DNA of 64,000 nt. Origin: Brevundimonas aurantiaca (lineage in GTDB: Bacteria; Pseudomonadota; Alphaproteobacteria; Caulobacterales; Caulobacteraceae). Of this stretch, positions 47,697 through 57,221 are shown in pieces. Below the pieces are notes generated by a model. It worked only from the letters and a program-made list of their open reading frames with translations, was not told the DNA's origin and made no database searches. Within the stretch, counting starts at the first letter, position 1, and each line of letters starts with the position of its first letter. The translations under genes and the position numbers were made by a program. The stretch spans positions 248,001 through 312,000 of the forward strand of contig NZ_JACHOQ010000001.1 of assembly GCF_014199955.1 (NCBI RefSeq). The letters are read 5' to 3'.

Positions 47697-47921
47697 ATGA
47701 GCCTTCGCCTGCTGCTGATCCTGAGCTGCCTGCTCGCCGGCTGCGCCACCGGTCGCGGGGACCCGGCCCCGACCTGCGACGGGCGCGATCGCCGGCCCGC
47801 CAATCCCTATGGATCGATCCTCCTGCCGCCGTCGCCGCCTGCCCAGACGGGCGGCCAGCCGACGGCCGGCGAACTGCCCGACGCCTCCGAAGAGGCTCCC
47901 GTCGCGGGAGGTTGCGCATGA
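47697..47921 (+). CDS. virB7: VirB7-like outer-membrane lipoprotein
   Basis: A 74-residue lipoprotein with lipobox LLAGCATG. A short Pro-rich mature part follows with two further Cys (TCDGRDRRPANPYGS and a terminal GGCA). Size, lipid attachment and position before virB8-virB9 fit VirB7, which anchors VirB9 in the outer-membrane core. Sequence alone is too short for certainty. Confidence 0.75.
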   Translation: MSLRLLLILSCLLAGCATGRGDPAPTCDGRDRRPANPYGSILLPPSPPAQTGGQPTAGELPDASEEAPVAGGCA

Positions 47922-48601
47922 CCGGCGTCCCGACCAACGACCTGAAGCAGTATTTCACGGAGGCCCGACGCTGGGACCAGGACCGATTGGCGGCGGCCCT
48001 GCGCTCCCGACGCCTCGCATGGGCGGCCGCCGGCGTCGCCACGGCCCTTGCCGTCTCGGCGACCGCCGCGGTCACCTTTCTGACGCCTCTGAAGACCAGC
48101 GAGCCCTTCGTCATACGCGTCGACCAGGCGACCGGGGCCGTCGATGTCGTGCGGGGCCTGTCGGAGGAGACCGCTCCCGTCCGCTATGATGAGGCGGTCA
48201 GCAAATACTTCCTCGGCCAGTACGTCCGGGCCCGGGAGGGCTATCTGGATCCCGCGGCGGAGGACGCCTTCCGGCAAGTCTCGCTGCTGTCGGGACCGGG
48301 CGAGCAACGCCGATGGGCCGATCTCTACCGCGGCTCCAACCCCGCCAGCCCGCAGAACCTCTACGGTCGCAACGGCGAGGCGGTCGTCTCCATCCGCGCC
48401 ATCGGCTTCATCAACGACAGCGTCGCCAACGTGCGGTTCCGGCGCACGGTCCGGCAGGCGCAGCAGGTCACCGAGAGCGACTGGATCGCCACCATCGCCT
48501 TTTCCTACACCCGGGCGCCGATGACGGAAGCCGATCGCCTCCGCAATCCCCTCGGCTTCCAGGTTACGTCCTATCGCGCCGACCCGGAGGTCATCCGATG
48601 A
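47918..48601 (+). CDS. virB8: VirB8-like T4SS assembly protein
   Basis: A 227-residue bitopic protein. One membrane helix (about 32-52) follows a cytoplasmic segment, and the periplasmic NTF2-like domain carries TPLKTSEPFVIRVDQATG and YDEAVSKYFLGQYVRAREGY, both conserved in VirB8. GGGAGG lies before ATG 47918, which overlaps the virB7 stop. Confidence 0.9.
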   Translation: MTGVPTNDLKQYFTEARRWDQDRLAAALRSRRLAWAAAGVATALAVSATAAVTFLTPLKTSEPFVIRVDQATGAVDVVRGLSEETAPVRYDEAVSKYFLGQYVRAREGYLDPAAEDAFRQVSLLSGPGEQRRWADLYRGSNPASPQNLYGRNGEAVVSIRAIGFINDSVANVRFRRTVRQAQQVTESDWIATIAFSYTRAPMTEADRLRNPLGFQVTSYRADPEVIR

Positions 48602-49416
48602 AGCCCTTGAGCCTGCCCATCGCGGCGGCCCTGCTGTCGCTCGCCCCCCCGGCCGGACCCGCCCAGGCGAACGATCGGATCCAGGAGCTCACCTATGCAC
48701 CGCATGCGGTCTATGAGATCTCCGGCGCCTTCCGCACGGCGACCCAGATCATCTTTTCGCCCGAGGAGACCATCCGTCACGCCGCGATCGGCGACAGCGT
48801 CGCCTGGGAGGTGGCGGCCGAGGGTTCGGTCCTGTTCCTGAAGCCCCGCGAACGCCACCAGGCCACGAACCTTCTGGTCGTCACAGAGCGGGGCGGTCTG
48901 GCCCGCCACTACGTCTTCGAGCTCGTCGCCCGCGATCCCGGCGCCCGCTCCGCCGCCTACCAGATCCGCTTCCGATATCCGGAGGACGAGCAGGCCCGGG
49001 CGGCCGCCCAGCTGGCCGCATCGGCGACCGCGGTCGAGGCGCGGCTGGTCGGACTGGAACTGCAGGCCGGCGCCGTCGAGGGGCGGCGCAACCTGGCCTA
49101 TTCGCTTCAGGGCGACGCCCGTCTCCAGCCGAGCGAGGTCACCGACAATGGCCGGTTCACCGTCCTGCGTTTCCCGGGCAATCAGCCCATTCCGGCGATC
49201 TTCGAGGTGGCCGGCGACGGCTCGGAGCGGCTCGTCCCCTACGACGTGCGCGGCGAGTTCGTCGTCATCCACGGCGTCACGGCCGGGCTTCGGCTGCGCC
49301 ATGGCGGCTCCGTCCTCTGCATCTTCAACGAGGCCTTCGATCCGCGCGGCGTTTCGACCGGTACCGGCACGGCCTCCCCGGTCGTCGACCGCACCGTGAC
49401 GGGAGATCGGTCATGA
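48598..49416 (+). CDS. virB9: VirB9-like core-complex protein
   Basis: A 272-residue periplasmic/outer-membrane protein. A signal peptide ends at AQAN, followed by the N-terminal VirB9 domain (LTYAPHAVYEISGAFRTATQIIF) and the C-terminal domain (NLAYSLQGDARLQPSEVTDN, then FEVAGDGSERLVPYDVRGEF) that pairs with VirB7. It overlaps virB8 and virB10 by four bases each. Confidence 0.92.
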   Translation: MKPLSLPIAAALLSLAPPAGPAQANDRIQELTYAPHAVYEISGAFRTATQIIFSPEETIRHAAIGDSVAWEVAAEGSVLFLKPRERHQATNLLVVTERGGLARHYVFELVARDPGARSAAYQIRFRYPEDEQARAAAQLAASATAVEARLVGLELQAGAVEGRRNLAYSLQGDARLQPSEVTDNGRFTVLRFPGNQPIPAIFEVAGDGSERLVPYDVRGEFVVIHGVTAGLRLRHGGSVLCIFNEAFDPRGVSTGTGTASPVVDRTVTGDRS

Positions 49417-50549
49417 CCGCGGACTCGCCGACCCCGCCGCTCGCCCCCGAGCCCCGGGATTCACCGATCGCCCAGGATCGCGGCGTGTCCCCGATCGCCG
49501 GCCGCATCGGCGGCCGTCAGGGGCGTATGATCACCCTGGCGGCCCTCGCAGCCGGCTGCGGGGTCTTCCTGTTCGCCACCTGGGACCGGGGCGATGCGCG
49601 CGACCGCGACAATCCGGCCGAGGACACGCCGCCTCGTCAGCTCGCCCCGTTCGAGCCCGCCCGGCGACCGGAGCCGCCGCTGCTGGAGACGGCGGACGCC
49701 GATCCGGATGCGCCCCTGTTGGGCGACGAAGGCGAGGTGGTCCCCGCGATCGGCCCGACCGAACCCGACGCCCGGTCGTCCGGCCCCACAGCCGCGGAAC
49801 AGCGACAGGCGCTCGCCGAAAGCGCCCGCCGCGCCCCGGTCTTGGCCTACAGCCGACCCGGGGCGATGGCGCCGGACCGCGCGCTGGTCGCCTCGTCGGG
49901 TCAGGTGGTCGCCCCGCAGGCGGGCGCCGACCACGCCCTGGACCAGTTGCGCCGGATCAGCCCGATCGGACAGGCGCGAGCCGGTCGGCTCCCGGACCGC
50001 AATCTCCTGATCACGGCGGGCTCCAGCCTGCCCTGCGTCCTCCAGACGGCGATGGACAGCGCCACCCCCGGCTATGTGAGCTGCCTGATCTCCCGGGACG
50101 TCTATTCCGAGAACGGCGCCGTGGTCCTGCTGGAGCGAGGCACCCGGGTCTTGGGCGAGTATCGTGGCGCGCTGGAGCCCGGTCGCGGTCGCCTGTTCGT
50201 GCTCTGGACCCGGGCGGTGACGCCCGGAGGCGTCGCCATCGCCCTGGCCTCCCCGGCCGCCGACGCGCTCGGTCGATCCGGCTTCGACGGCGCGATCGAC
50301 ACCCGGTTCTGGGACCGGTTCGGCGGCGCCCTTCTGCTGTCGATCGTCGATGACGCCGCCTATGCCGCCGCCGGCGGCGGCCAGGGCCTCCAGTCCACCG
50401 CCCGCGTGCCGTCCGACGCCGCGTCCGTCGCCCTTCAGGGATCGATCGGCATTCCGCCGACCCTGCGCAAGGCCCAGGGCTCGGAGGTCTCCATCTTCGT
50501 CGCCCAGGATCTGAACTTCGCCGATGTCTACGGCCTGCGTCCGAGGTGA
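49413..50549 (+). CDS. virB10: VirB10/TrbI-like core-complex protein
   Basis: A 378-residue protein that spans both membranes. One inner-membrane helix (about 38-56) is followed by a long Pro/Asp/Arg linker and the C-terminal TrbI barrel with LPDRNLLITAGSSLPCVLQT, YVSCLISRDVYSENG and FDGAIDTRFWDRFGGALLLS. It relays ATP-linked changes to the outer-membrane pore. Confidence 0.92.
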   Translation: MTADSPTPPLAPEPRDSPIAQDRGVSPIAGRIGGRQGRMITLAALAAGCGVFLFATWDRGDARDRDNPAEDTPPRQLAPFEPARRPEPPLLETADADPDAPLLGDEGEVVPAIGPTEPDARSSGPTAAEQRQALAESARRAPVLAYSRPGAMAPDRALVASSGQVVAPQAGADHALDQLRRISPIGQARAGRLPDRNLLITAGSSLPCVLQTAMDSATPGYVSCLISRDVYSENGAVVLLERGTRVLGEYRGALEPGRGRLFVLWTRAVTPGGVAIALASPAADALGRSGFDGAIDTRFWDRFGGALLLSIVDDAAYAAAGGGQGLQSTARVPSDAASVALQGSIGIPPTLRKAQGSEVSIFVAQDLNFADVYGLRPR

Positions 50550-51556
50550 TGCGCGACACCTCCGTCATCGACCACTATCTCGCGCCGCTGCGCCCGTACC
50601 TGGAACCGGCGACGGTGACCGAGGTGGTCGTCAACCGGCCGACCGAGGTCGGGGTGGAAGGTCCGGACGGCTGGCGCTGGCACACGGCGCCGGAACTGAC
50701 CGAAAGCTGGCTGCGCACCCTGGCCGTGGCGGCGGCCGCCTATACCGGACAGGATGTCGATGCGGAGCGACCGATCTGCTCGACCGTGCTTCCCGGCGAC
50801 GCGCGCTGCCAGATCGTGCTCCCGCCGGTGGTTCCGGCGGGCACGGTCTCCCTGACGATCCGCAAGCCTTCCGGACGGCGGATGGGTCTGGAGGACTTCC
50901 ACGCCGCAGGCCTGTTCGCCTCGGCCGAGACCGTAAGCGGCGGCGAGATCGACGAAACCGACGCGGCCCTGATCCGGCTGCGGGAGGCCGGCGAGTGGGT
51001 CGGCTTCTTCCGGTTGGCGGTGGAGAGCCGCCGCAACATCCTGATCTCGGGCGCGACGGGATCGGGCAAGACCACCTTCGCCAAGGGCCTGGTGGAGCTG
51101 ATCCCGTCGCACGAGCGGTTGCTGACGATCGAGGACACGCGCGAGTTGATCCTGCCGCAGCGCAACGTCGTCCATCTGGTCTATTCGAAAGACGGACAGG
51201 GTCTGGCGAAGGTCGGCCCGAAGGCGCTGCTGGAAAGCGCGCTGAGGATGAGACCCGATCGGGTCCTGCTCCAGGAGCTGCGCGACGGGACCGCCTTCTT
51301 CTTCCTGCGCAACGTCAACTCCGGGCACCCCGGATCGATCACCACGGTGCATGCCGACTCCGCCAGTCTCGCCTTCGAGCAGCTGACGCTGCTGGTCCGT
51401 GAGTCCGAGGGCGGGCGCGACCTGCCGCGCGACGACATCCGCACCATGCTGCACCTGATGGTCGATGTGGTGGTCCAGATGAAGAAGATCGACGGCCGGT
51501 TCCTGATGACGGAGGTGTGGCATGACCCGCTTCGCAAGCGCCACGCCGGGAACTAG
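50549..51556 (+). CDS. virB11: VirB11-like hexameric ATPase
   Basis: A 335-residue traffic ATPase. Walker A is GATGSGKT (residues 168-175), the Asp box is LLTIEDTREL, and GHPGSITTVHADSA is the His box. It overlaps virB10 by one base in a TGATG junction. The GTG one codon earlier is an alternative start. Confidence 0.93.
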   Translation: MRDTSVIDHYLAPLRPYLEPATVTEVVVNRPTEVGVEGPDGWRWHTAPELTESWLRTLAVAAAAYTGQDVDAERPICSTVLPGDARCQIVLPPVVPAGTVSLTIRKPSGRRMGLEDFHAAGLFASAETVSGGEIDETDAALIRLREAGEWVGFFRLAVESRRNILISGATGSGKTTFAKGLVELIPSHERLLTIEDTRELILPQRNVVHLVYSKDGQGLAKVGPKALLESALRMRPDRVLLQELRDGTAFFFLRNVNSGHPGSITTVHADSASLAFEQLTLLVRESEGGRDLPRDDIRTMLHLMVDVVVQMKKIDGRFLMTEVWHDPLRKRHAGN

Positions 51557-53375
51557 GGCGGCGCTGATCGCGGCGGGGATGGCAGCCGGGCTCGCCATCT
51601 TCTGCATCGGGACGTTCCTCGTCGCCCTTGTCGGCCTCGGCCGGTTCTCGGGCGATATCGATCCGGTCCGCGTCCCGGCCTGGTTTCTCTATTACCGCCA
51701 CGATCCAGAGGTGCGGCGATGGCTGGGCGTCGGCGCGGGCGTCATGGGCCTCATCCTTCTGATCCTCGGGACGGCGATCGCCCTGGGCATCCGCCGTCCC
51801 CTTCACGGCGCGGCACGCTGGTCCACGGGCGGCGAACAGCGCCGCCATCGTCTCCGGGACCGGACCGGCATCCTGCTGGGCCAGACCGCCGAAGGCCTGC
51901 TGATCGCGGGAGGTCCCGACCATGTGATGCTCTACGCCCCGACCCGGACCGGCAAGGGCGTGGGCGTCGTGGTGCCCAATCTCCTGACCTGGCCGAGCTC
52001 CGTCGTGGTGCTCGACATCAAGCGGGAGAATTTCAACGCCACGGCAGGCTTCCGGCAAGACGCGGGACAACAGGTGCACCTGTTCGACCCGCTCGCCCCG
52101 GACGGTCGGACGGCGCGTTTCAACCCGCTCCACCATATCGATCGCACCGCCCCGATCATCGTTCTGGACGAGCTCCAGCGTATCGCGGGCATGCTGTTCC
52201 CGGCGCACAGCCACGCCGACCCCTTCTGGTCCGAAGCCGCCCGCACCGGCTTCATCGGCGTGGGCGCCTATGTCGCCGCGACGCCGGGCCTCCCGTTCAC
52301 CCTTGGCGAAATCTACCGTCAGCTGACCGAGGGCGACCCGCGCGAGCGGTTCCCCAAACTGCTGGAGGAACGCCGCCGGATCGGCGATCCGGTCCCGGCC
52401 GGCGCCGCCTCCGCCGTGTCCGACTTCTGCAGTTCGGGCGAGAACACCTTCGCCTCGATCCGTCAGTCGATCACCACCCGGATGGGGCTTTGGCTCAATC
52501 CGCTGGTGGATGCGGCGACGTCCGCGAGCGACTTCGATCTGCGCGACATTCGCGGCGGCCGCCTGTCTCTCTATCTGGCGACCTCGCCGGAGAATATGGA
52601 CCGGGTCGCCCCGCTTTACGCCCTGCTGTTCCAGCAGCTCGTCGATCTCAACAGCCGCACCCTGCCGCTGGCCGACACCCCACCGACGCTCGTCTTGCTG
52701 GACGAGTTCGCCCGGCTCGGTCGCGCCCCGGTCCTGGCGCACGCCTTCGCCTGGGTCGCCGGCTATGGCCTGCGGCTGCTCCCCGTCATCCAGAGCCCGT
52801 CCCAGCTCCGCGCCCTCTACGGTCCCGACGCGACCGAGGACATCCTCACCAACTGCGGCCTCGAGATCGTCTTCGCGCCCAAGGAGCTGAAGGTGGCCCA
52901 AGAGCTGAGCGAACGCCTCGGCTACTACACCTACCGGGCACGCAGCCGGAGCCGTCCGATTGGACTGGGCCAAGGCCGTCGCAGTCTGACGGACTCCGAC
53001 CAGAGACGCGCGCTCATGCTTCCGCAGGAGCTGATGCAGCTGTCGGACAAGGCCCTGATCGTCTTGAAGGCGGGCCTCGCGCCGACGCGCGGCCGCAAGC
53101 TCGTCTACTACCGCGACCGGCGCTTCACGGATCGGCTGCGTCCGCCGCCCTCGCCGCCGCCGACGGCGCCGCGCGCGCCCGCGCCGCTCGCGCAGGAACC
53201 CCAGCCCCCGACCGAGGTGGAGACCGACATGGATTTCGACAGCATCGTCCGCCGCTTCACGGCTGAGGGTCTGAAGCCCCCGCCCCCCGGCGCGACGGAG
53301 GCCGAGGTGCAGGCCTGGCTGCAGCGGGTGGTGACGGCCCCCGTCGGCGCTCCGTCCCGGGAACGTCTGCCGTGA
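51522..53375 (+). CDS. virD4: VirD4/TraG-like coupling protein
   Basis: A 617-residue coupling ATPase that brings the relaxase-DNA complex to the T4SS. Two N-terminal membrane helices (about 10-38 and 68-90) are followed by the Walker A region APTRTGKGVGVVVPNLLTW and Walker B TLVLLDEFARLGR. The C-terminus is Pro-rich. It overlaps the end of virB11 by 35 bases. A GAGGTG motif precedes the ATG. Confidence 0.92.
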   Translation: MTRFASATPGTRAALIAAGMAAGLAIFCIGTFLVALVGLGRFSGDIDPVRVPAWFLYYRHDPEVRRWLGVGAGVMGLILLILGTAIALGIRRPLHGAARWSTGGEQRRHRLRDRTGILLGQTAEGLLIAGGPDHVMLYAPTRTGKGVGVVVPNLLTWPSSVVVLDIKRENFNATAGFRQDAGQQVHLFDPLAPDGRTARFNPLHHIDRTAPIIVLDELQRIAGMLFPAHSHADPFWSEAARTGFIGVGAYVAATPGLPFTLGEIYRQLTEGDPRERFPKLLEERRRIGDPVPAGAASAVSDFCSSGENTFASIRQSITTRMGLWLNPLVDAATSASDFDLRDIRGGRLSLYLATSPENMDRVAPLYALLFQQLVDLNSRTLPLADTPPTLVLLDEFARLGRAPVLAHAFAWVAGYGLRLLPVIQSPSQLRALYGPDATEDILTNCGLEIVFAPKELKVAQELSERLGYYTYRARSRSRPIGLGQGRRSLTDSDQRRALMLPQELMQLSDKALIVLKAGLAPTRGRKLVYYRDRRFTDRLRPPPSPPPTAPRAPAPLAQEPQPPTEVETDMDFDSIVRRFTAEGLKPPPPGATEAEVQAWLQRVVTAPVGAPSRERLP

Positions 53376-53998
53376 GCGCCGCCCGGCCAAAGCCCGATCC
53401 GGTCAACCGCGTCTCGCCGCGACCGGCGACGCGAGCGGACGGCCGCTCGCTCGACAAGGGTGATGTCCCGACCCAGCTGCTGGATCGCTATCTGATCGAG
53501 CGTGACCGTCAGGGTCGACCGGAGCGCTACTATCGCGACCACAAGGCGGCTGACGCGATGTTCCGCGACCATGGCCGGGCCCTGTCCTCACAACAGGCCT
53601 ATCCGGACGCCGTCGCCTCCATGCTCCGGATCGCCCAGCACCGCGGCTGGTCCGGCATCAAGGTCTCGGGTGACGAGGCCTTCCGCCGGGAGGTCTGGGT
53701 GCAGGGACGATCGCTCGGCCTTGAGGTCGCAGGCTACAAGCCCACCGAACGGGATCGACAGGCCGCCAATGAGCCGGCCGAGCGGGCGGGCCGCCGCGCC
53801 GTGGAGCCGACGCGCGAGGAGGTGAAGCGGCGTCTGGACATGGCCGCCGTCGTAGTCCGCACCCTCATCTCGGACCCCGCCGCCCAGGCCCGCCTGCTCC
53901 AACAGGCGTGGGCGAGAGTGCGCCCCGAGCCGGACAAGTCCCGCAATCTCGAAACCCGCGGTGCCCGTCAGCGAGCTGAGCGAACCCGGCAGCGCTGA
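53372..53998 (+). CDS. LPD7-domain conjugation-associated protein
   Basis: A 208-residue soluble basic protein. The central part (YLIERDRQGRPERYYRDHK, then RIAQHRGWSGIKVSGDEAFR, then GLEVAGYKPTERD) matches the LPD7 domain seen as a C-terminal part of large relaxases and polyvalent proteins. Here it stands alone after virD4 with a four-base overlap. It may bind single-stranded DNA or assist the relaxase; this is inferred. Confidence 0.7.
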   Translation: MSAARPKPDPVNRVSPRPATRADGRSLDKGDVPTQLLDRYLIERDRQGRPERYYRDHKAADAMFRDHGRALSSQQAYPDAVASMLRIAQHRGWSGIKVSGDEAFRREVWVQGRSLGLEVAGYKPTERDRQAANEPAERAGRRAVEPTREEVKRRLDMAAVVVRTLISDPAAQARLLQQAWARVRPEPDKSRNLETRGARQRAERTRQR

Positions 53999-54074
53999 TG
54001 AGACGGAGGCGGACGGCGGGTCGAGAAGCGGTGACTGGCAACGTCAGCCATGGGTGGGAAGCGGGCCTGCCAGG

Positions 54075-54806
54075 TCAGTTCAAGCTGTTCAGTATCTCGC
54101 TCAACTCGCCGGGAGCATCGATCATGATGTCATGTCCTGACGCAACCTCGAACACCCGCCAGCCGGGACGCTTCCTGGCGCGCTCGAACTGTTCTGTGAT
54201 GGCGGGGAACCCCCACTCTGTCGCATAGATGTACGTGTGGCCCGGAATGCGATCAGCCTGGTCGCCGATGCTGATCCTTTCGCGCAGCGAGGGATACGGA
54301 TGGGAAGTCATCAGCCTGTCCACCATCTTCCGGTCAGCCTTGTTGACCTTGAAGAAGCTGGCCGGCGGAGCGATGACCCTGGAGCCGCCACCCAGCAGTG
54401 CGACCATGATTTTCAGCATGACGCCGCGCCAGCCGGGGAAGATGTAGTCCGCCATGCAAGCACCATTGTCCGGCACGACAGCGTCCAGAAACACGAGGTT
54501 GCTGATGCGGTCCGGTATCTGATCGGCCACGCCGCTGATCACCATGCCGCCATACGAGTGACCGCACAGGACTACGTCGTGAAGATCCTCGCGGCTGAAC
54601 AGTCCCAGGATGTCATTGACGTGGGTGGTCAGATTGATCTGGCGCGCGTCCTCGTTTGAGCGTTCCGCCAGCCCCGCAAGGGTCGGTGTGAAGACTCGGT
54701 GCCCGAGCGCTCGAAGCCGATCCGCGACGCGATCATAGCACCAGCCGCCGTGGCTGGCCCCATGGACAAGGACGAACGTTCGAGCGCTCGTGGGTAGACC
54801 AGTCAT
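54075..54806 (-). CDS. Alpha/beta hydrolase
   Basis: A 243-residue alpha/beta hydrolase related to plant-type esterases (hydroxynitrile lyase/MES-like). The nucleophile is in CGHSYGGMV, the oxyanion motif is VLVHGASHGGWCY, and the late SGHDIMIDAP holds the catalytic His. GGAGG five bases before ATG 54806 sets the start. It is divergent from a TetR gene, which probably represses it. It lies between virD4/LPD7 and the relaxase, and its local base composition is less GC-rich than its neighbours, so it looks like inserted cargo. The substrate is unknown. Confidence 0.85.
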   Translation of the reverse strand: MTGLPTSARTFVLVHGASHGGWCYDRVADRLRALGHRVFTPTLAGLAERSNEDARQINLTTHVNDILGLFSREDLHDVVLCGHSYGGMVISGVADQIPDRISNLVFLDAVVPDNGACMADYIFPGWRGVMLKIMVALLGGGSRVIAPPASFFKVNKADRKMVDRLMTSHPYPSLRERISIGDQADRIPGHTYIYATEWGFPAITEQFERARKRPGWRVFEVASGHDIMIDAPGELSEILNSLN

Positions 54807-54838
54807 GACGGCCTCCAAAAACTGACGGCGAAATAAGA

Positions 54839-54866
54839 TTGATCACTTGATCAGTCAAGACTGATC
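54839..54866. promoter_or_regulatory. Repeated TGATCA operator between hydrolase and tetR-like genes
   Basis: The intergenic region holds TGATCA at 54840-54845 and 54848-54853, the inverted repeat CTTGA-TCAG-TCAAG at 54846-54859, and a further TGATC at 54862-54866. The position between divergent genes suggests that it is the operator of the TetR-like protein. Confidence 0.55.
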
Positions 54867-54888
54867 GTGCGATTAGGGCTCGAAGCTG

Positions 54889-55512
54889 ATGGAGGCGCTG
54901 CTGTCTGAGTTGAGTCGAGCATTCGCCGAGGGAGACGCCCGCAACGTCATCATGGACGCCGCGCTAGAGGTCTTCGCGGCTCATGGCTTTCATGGTGCGG
55001 GCACGCGGGCGATCGCCCTGAAGGCGGGCGTATCGCAGCCCCTTCTGAACCATCACTTCGGTGGTAAGGAAGGTCTATGGCGCGCAGTCGGCGAGCGCAT
55101 CACCTCCGACTTCATCGCCTTCATGAGCGGCGCTGTCGATCCGACGAAGCCGTCAGACGCCGGGATGGTCGCGATGCTGCGGGGTTACCTCGAGTTCTGG
55201 GGCGACCGTCCACTGGCTTTCAGGTTCAACAGGTGGCGACGTCTGGACGGCCTCACCGACGAGAGGATCGACCGCTCCGAGCAGATGACCCGGTACGGCG
55301 TCGCCTTCATGCAGAAGGCCCAGGTCGAAGGTGTCGTTCGCGACGATCTCCCCCCTGGACTGGCCTTGGTGATGAGCGGCGGTCTCATTCAGTTCTGGCT
55401 GGAAAGTCAGATTGAAGTACGCGATGCGGTCTCCGTCACCGGTGACGCCGATCTTTCAGACGAAGCATTCATCTCGCACATTATGTCGATGCTTCGCGCT
55501 GACCCTGAATAA
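54889..55512 (+). CDS. TetR-family repressor
   Basis: A 207-residue regulator. The N-terminal TetR HTH is clear (IMDAALEVFAAHGFHGAGTR, then AIALKAGVSQPLLNHHFGGKEGLWRAV in parts). The C-terminal ligand domain is helical and ends IMSMLRADPE. It is divergent from the hydrolase gene, with palindromic repeats in the shared promoter region, and probably represses that gene until a ligand binds. Confidence 0.88.
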   Translation: MEALLSELSRAFAEGDARNVIMDAALEVFAAHGFHGAGTRAIALKAGVSQPLLNHHFGGKEGLWRAVGERITSDFIAFMSGAVDPTKPSDAGMVAMLRGYLEFWGDRPLAFRFNRWRRLDGLTDERIDRSEQMTRYGVAFMQKAQVEGVVRDDLPPGLALVMSGGLIQFWLESQIEVRDAVSVTGDADLSDEAFISHIMSMLRADPE

Positions 55513-55694
55513 GGTCTGCAACGGGTCGGGAGCCGTCATAGCCTTCATGGCGGATAGCAGGCACTGATCCGTCAGCTGGAGGCGACTTCCCTCATGGTCC
55601 CCCGCGGTGGGTAACCGATCAGCTCCCGGATTGAGAGCTTCCCTCGACCCTTGAGGCTCCGTTCAGTTGAGGTGTGGAGTCTCTTGTGACCTCG

Positions 55695-56699
55695 TCAACG
55701 GGTCCGAGCTCTGCCCCGCTCTTTCCGTCCCTGATCTTCGCCGAGCGCCCGGGCGAGGATTTCCCGCCGGGTCGCGACGGGCGGCAGGGTCCGGACGAAT
55801 ACCTCCAGATCTCGCCCTAATGTCCGGTCCGCGTCTGTCTTCGACGCCTGGAGCCGCAAGGCCTCGACCACGAGCGCTTTGCGGATCTGCGCCTGTCTTT
55901 GGCGCAGTCGGACTTCCCAAGGCGCCGCTTCCGCCGGCGACCGGGCCGCGTCTTTCAAGGCGCCCTTGAGGGTCTCCGGCATCGCCCCCTCTCCACGCTC
56001 GAACCGCTCACGCAGCTTCCGAACGGGCGTGCGTTCGCTCTTGCGCACCACGCCACGCGCGCGTCGGGGGGTGGCTTCGGCCTCGACGCCGCGATCGCGC
56101 AGGGCCGCCGCGAACGTCTCGCGCCAGAGCTGGAGGTCCGCCTTGCGCGGATTGAGCCTTTCCCCATCACGTCCCAGCGCCCGGACTGTGAGATGGACGT
56201 GGGGGTGACGATCATCCGTGTGGAGGGCGAAGACATAGGGATGTCGATCGCCGAACAGGGCGTCCGCGAAGGCGCGCGAGGCATCGTGGACCCGGCCGGG
56301 ATCGACACCCGCCGGCATGCTCAGAACGATCGACAGAGAAACCGGGGTATCCTTTCGGGACGCCAGCACATCCAGTTCGGCACGCCAGTCCTCGGCCAGG
56401 GCGCGAACCTCCGCCGGTCCGGACAGACGCTCGCCGTCGGGTCCCTCCAGGACCAGTTTTCCGTTTCGGGTAATGTAGTCCAGGTGGCGCTGCAGATGGC
56501 CGCCGTCCCGCGTTCGTCCGGTGATCTTGACCATCACCTCCGGAACACGGCGCGCGACGCGCTGAAGCCTGGCGTTCGCCGGCTCGCTTCCCTTCCCCCG
56601 CGTGACCCGCAGCACCGCGTGCGCCAGCCTCGCCCGCCGCATGCGGACGGGAGGACGCAGCGCCTCCTCGAAGCCGGACGGGACGCGAAAGTCGGTCAT
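55695..56699 (-). CDS. MOBP-type relaxase (VirD2/TraI-like)
   Basis: A 334-residue relaxase. Motif I contains the likely nicking Tyr in HLQRHLDYITRNGKL, and motif III is the metal-binding HTDDRHPHVHLTV. These are the signatures of the MOBP group (RP4 TraI, VirD2). The C-terminus is short and very basic, and there is no helicase or primase domain. It overlaps the MobC-like gene by four bases. The candidate nic site upstream (57255-57262) matches MOBP nic sequences, which supports the assignment. Confidence 0.88.
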   Translation of the reverse strand: MTDFRVPSGFEEALRPPVRMRRARLAHAVLRVTRGKGSEPANARLQRVARRVPEVMVKITGRTRDGGHLQRHLDYITRNGKLVLEGPDGERLSGPAEVRALAEDWRAELDVLASRKDTPVSLSIVLSMPAGVDPGRVHDASRAFADALFGDRHPYVFALHTDDRHPHVHLTVRALGRDGERLNPRKADLQLWRETFAAALRDRGVEAEATPRRARGVVRKSERTPVRKLRERFERGEGAMPETLKGALKDAARSPAEAAPWEVRLRQRQAQIRKALVVEALRLQASKTDADRTLGRDLEVFVRTLPPVATRREILARALGEDQGRKERGRARTR

Positions 56700-57217
56700 G
56701 GTTCGGGGGACCAGTACGACAGGTTTCCCGCGAAGGCCTCCCGCACCCCGACCAGGTGCGCGCGGATTTCATGGACGTAGGCGTCCAGCTGAGCGACCTC
56801 CAGGTCCAGCACCGCGCCCTCCATCACGGCCGTGTTCAGGGCCCGGGCGATCTGGTTGATGTTGACGCCGATCCGCCGAAGCTCGCGCTGCACCTCCAGA
56901 AAGGCGATCGCCTCGCCACGGCCGAGCTGGGGTTGACCATGCAGCCGCGCACGGATCAGGGCCACGGCCCATTGTGTTCGGGACTGCCCTCTCAAGGCCG
57001 CCTCGCGCTCCAGGGCGACCATGTCCGCGAGGGTCAGCCGCAGACCCAATTTGGCCGCCAGGCGCGCGGGCGGTGCCGTCGGGGCCTCGGGAAACGGCGC
57101 CTGGGCCGCCGCCTCCATCAGCCGTCGAAGGAGCCGCGCGCGTCCGCCGCTCGAGGCCGCGGCGGCGTCGAAGCGGCGGATCAGGTCGGGCGGGACACGA
57201 AGGGTGAGGCGATCCAT
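56696..57217 (-). CDS. mobC: MobC-like relaxosome accessory protein
   Basis: A 173-residue protein. The N-terminus resembles a ribbon-helix-helix DNA-binding segment (MDRLTLRVPPDLIRRFDAAA), and the C-terminal part has the MobC motif LRRIGVNINQIARALN. It would bind oriT and help the relaxase open the DNA. ATG 57217 has no clear Shine-Dalgarno; a longer frame begins at a TTG and is less likely. Confidence 0.82.
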   Translation of the reverse strand: MDRLTLRVPPDLIRRFDAAAASSGGRARLLRRLMEAAAQAPFPEAPTAPPARLAAKLGLRLTLADMVALEREAALRGQSRTQWAVALIRARLHGQPQLGRGEAIAFLEVQRELRRIGVNINQIARALNTAVMEGAVLDLEVAQLDAYVHEIRAHLVGVREAFAGNLSYWSPEP

Positions 57218-57221
57218 AGGG

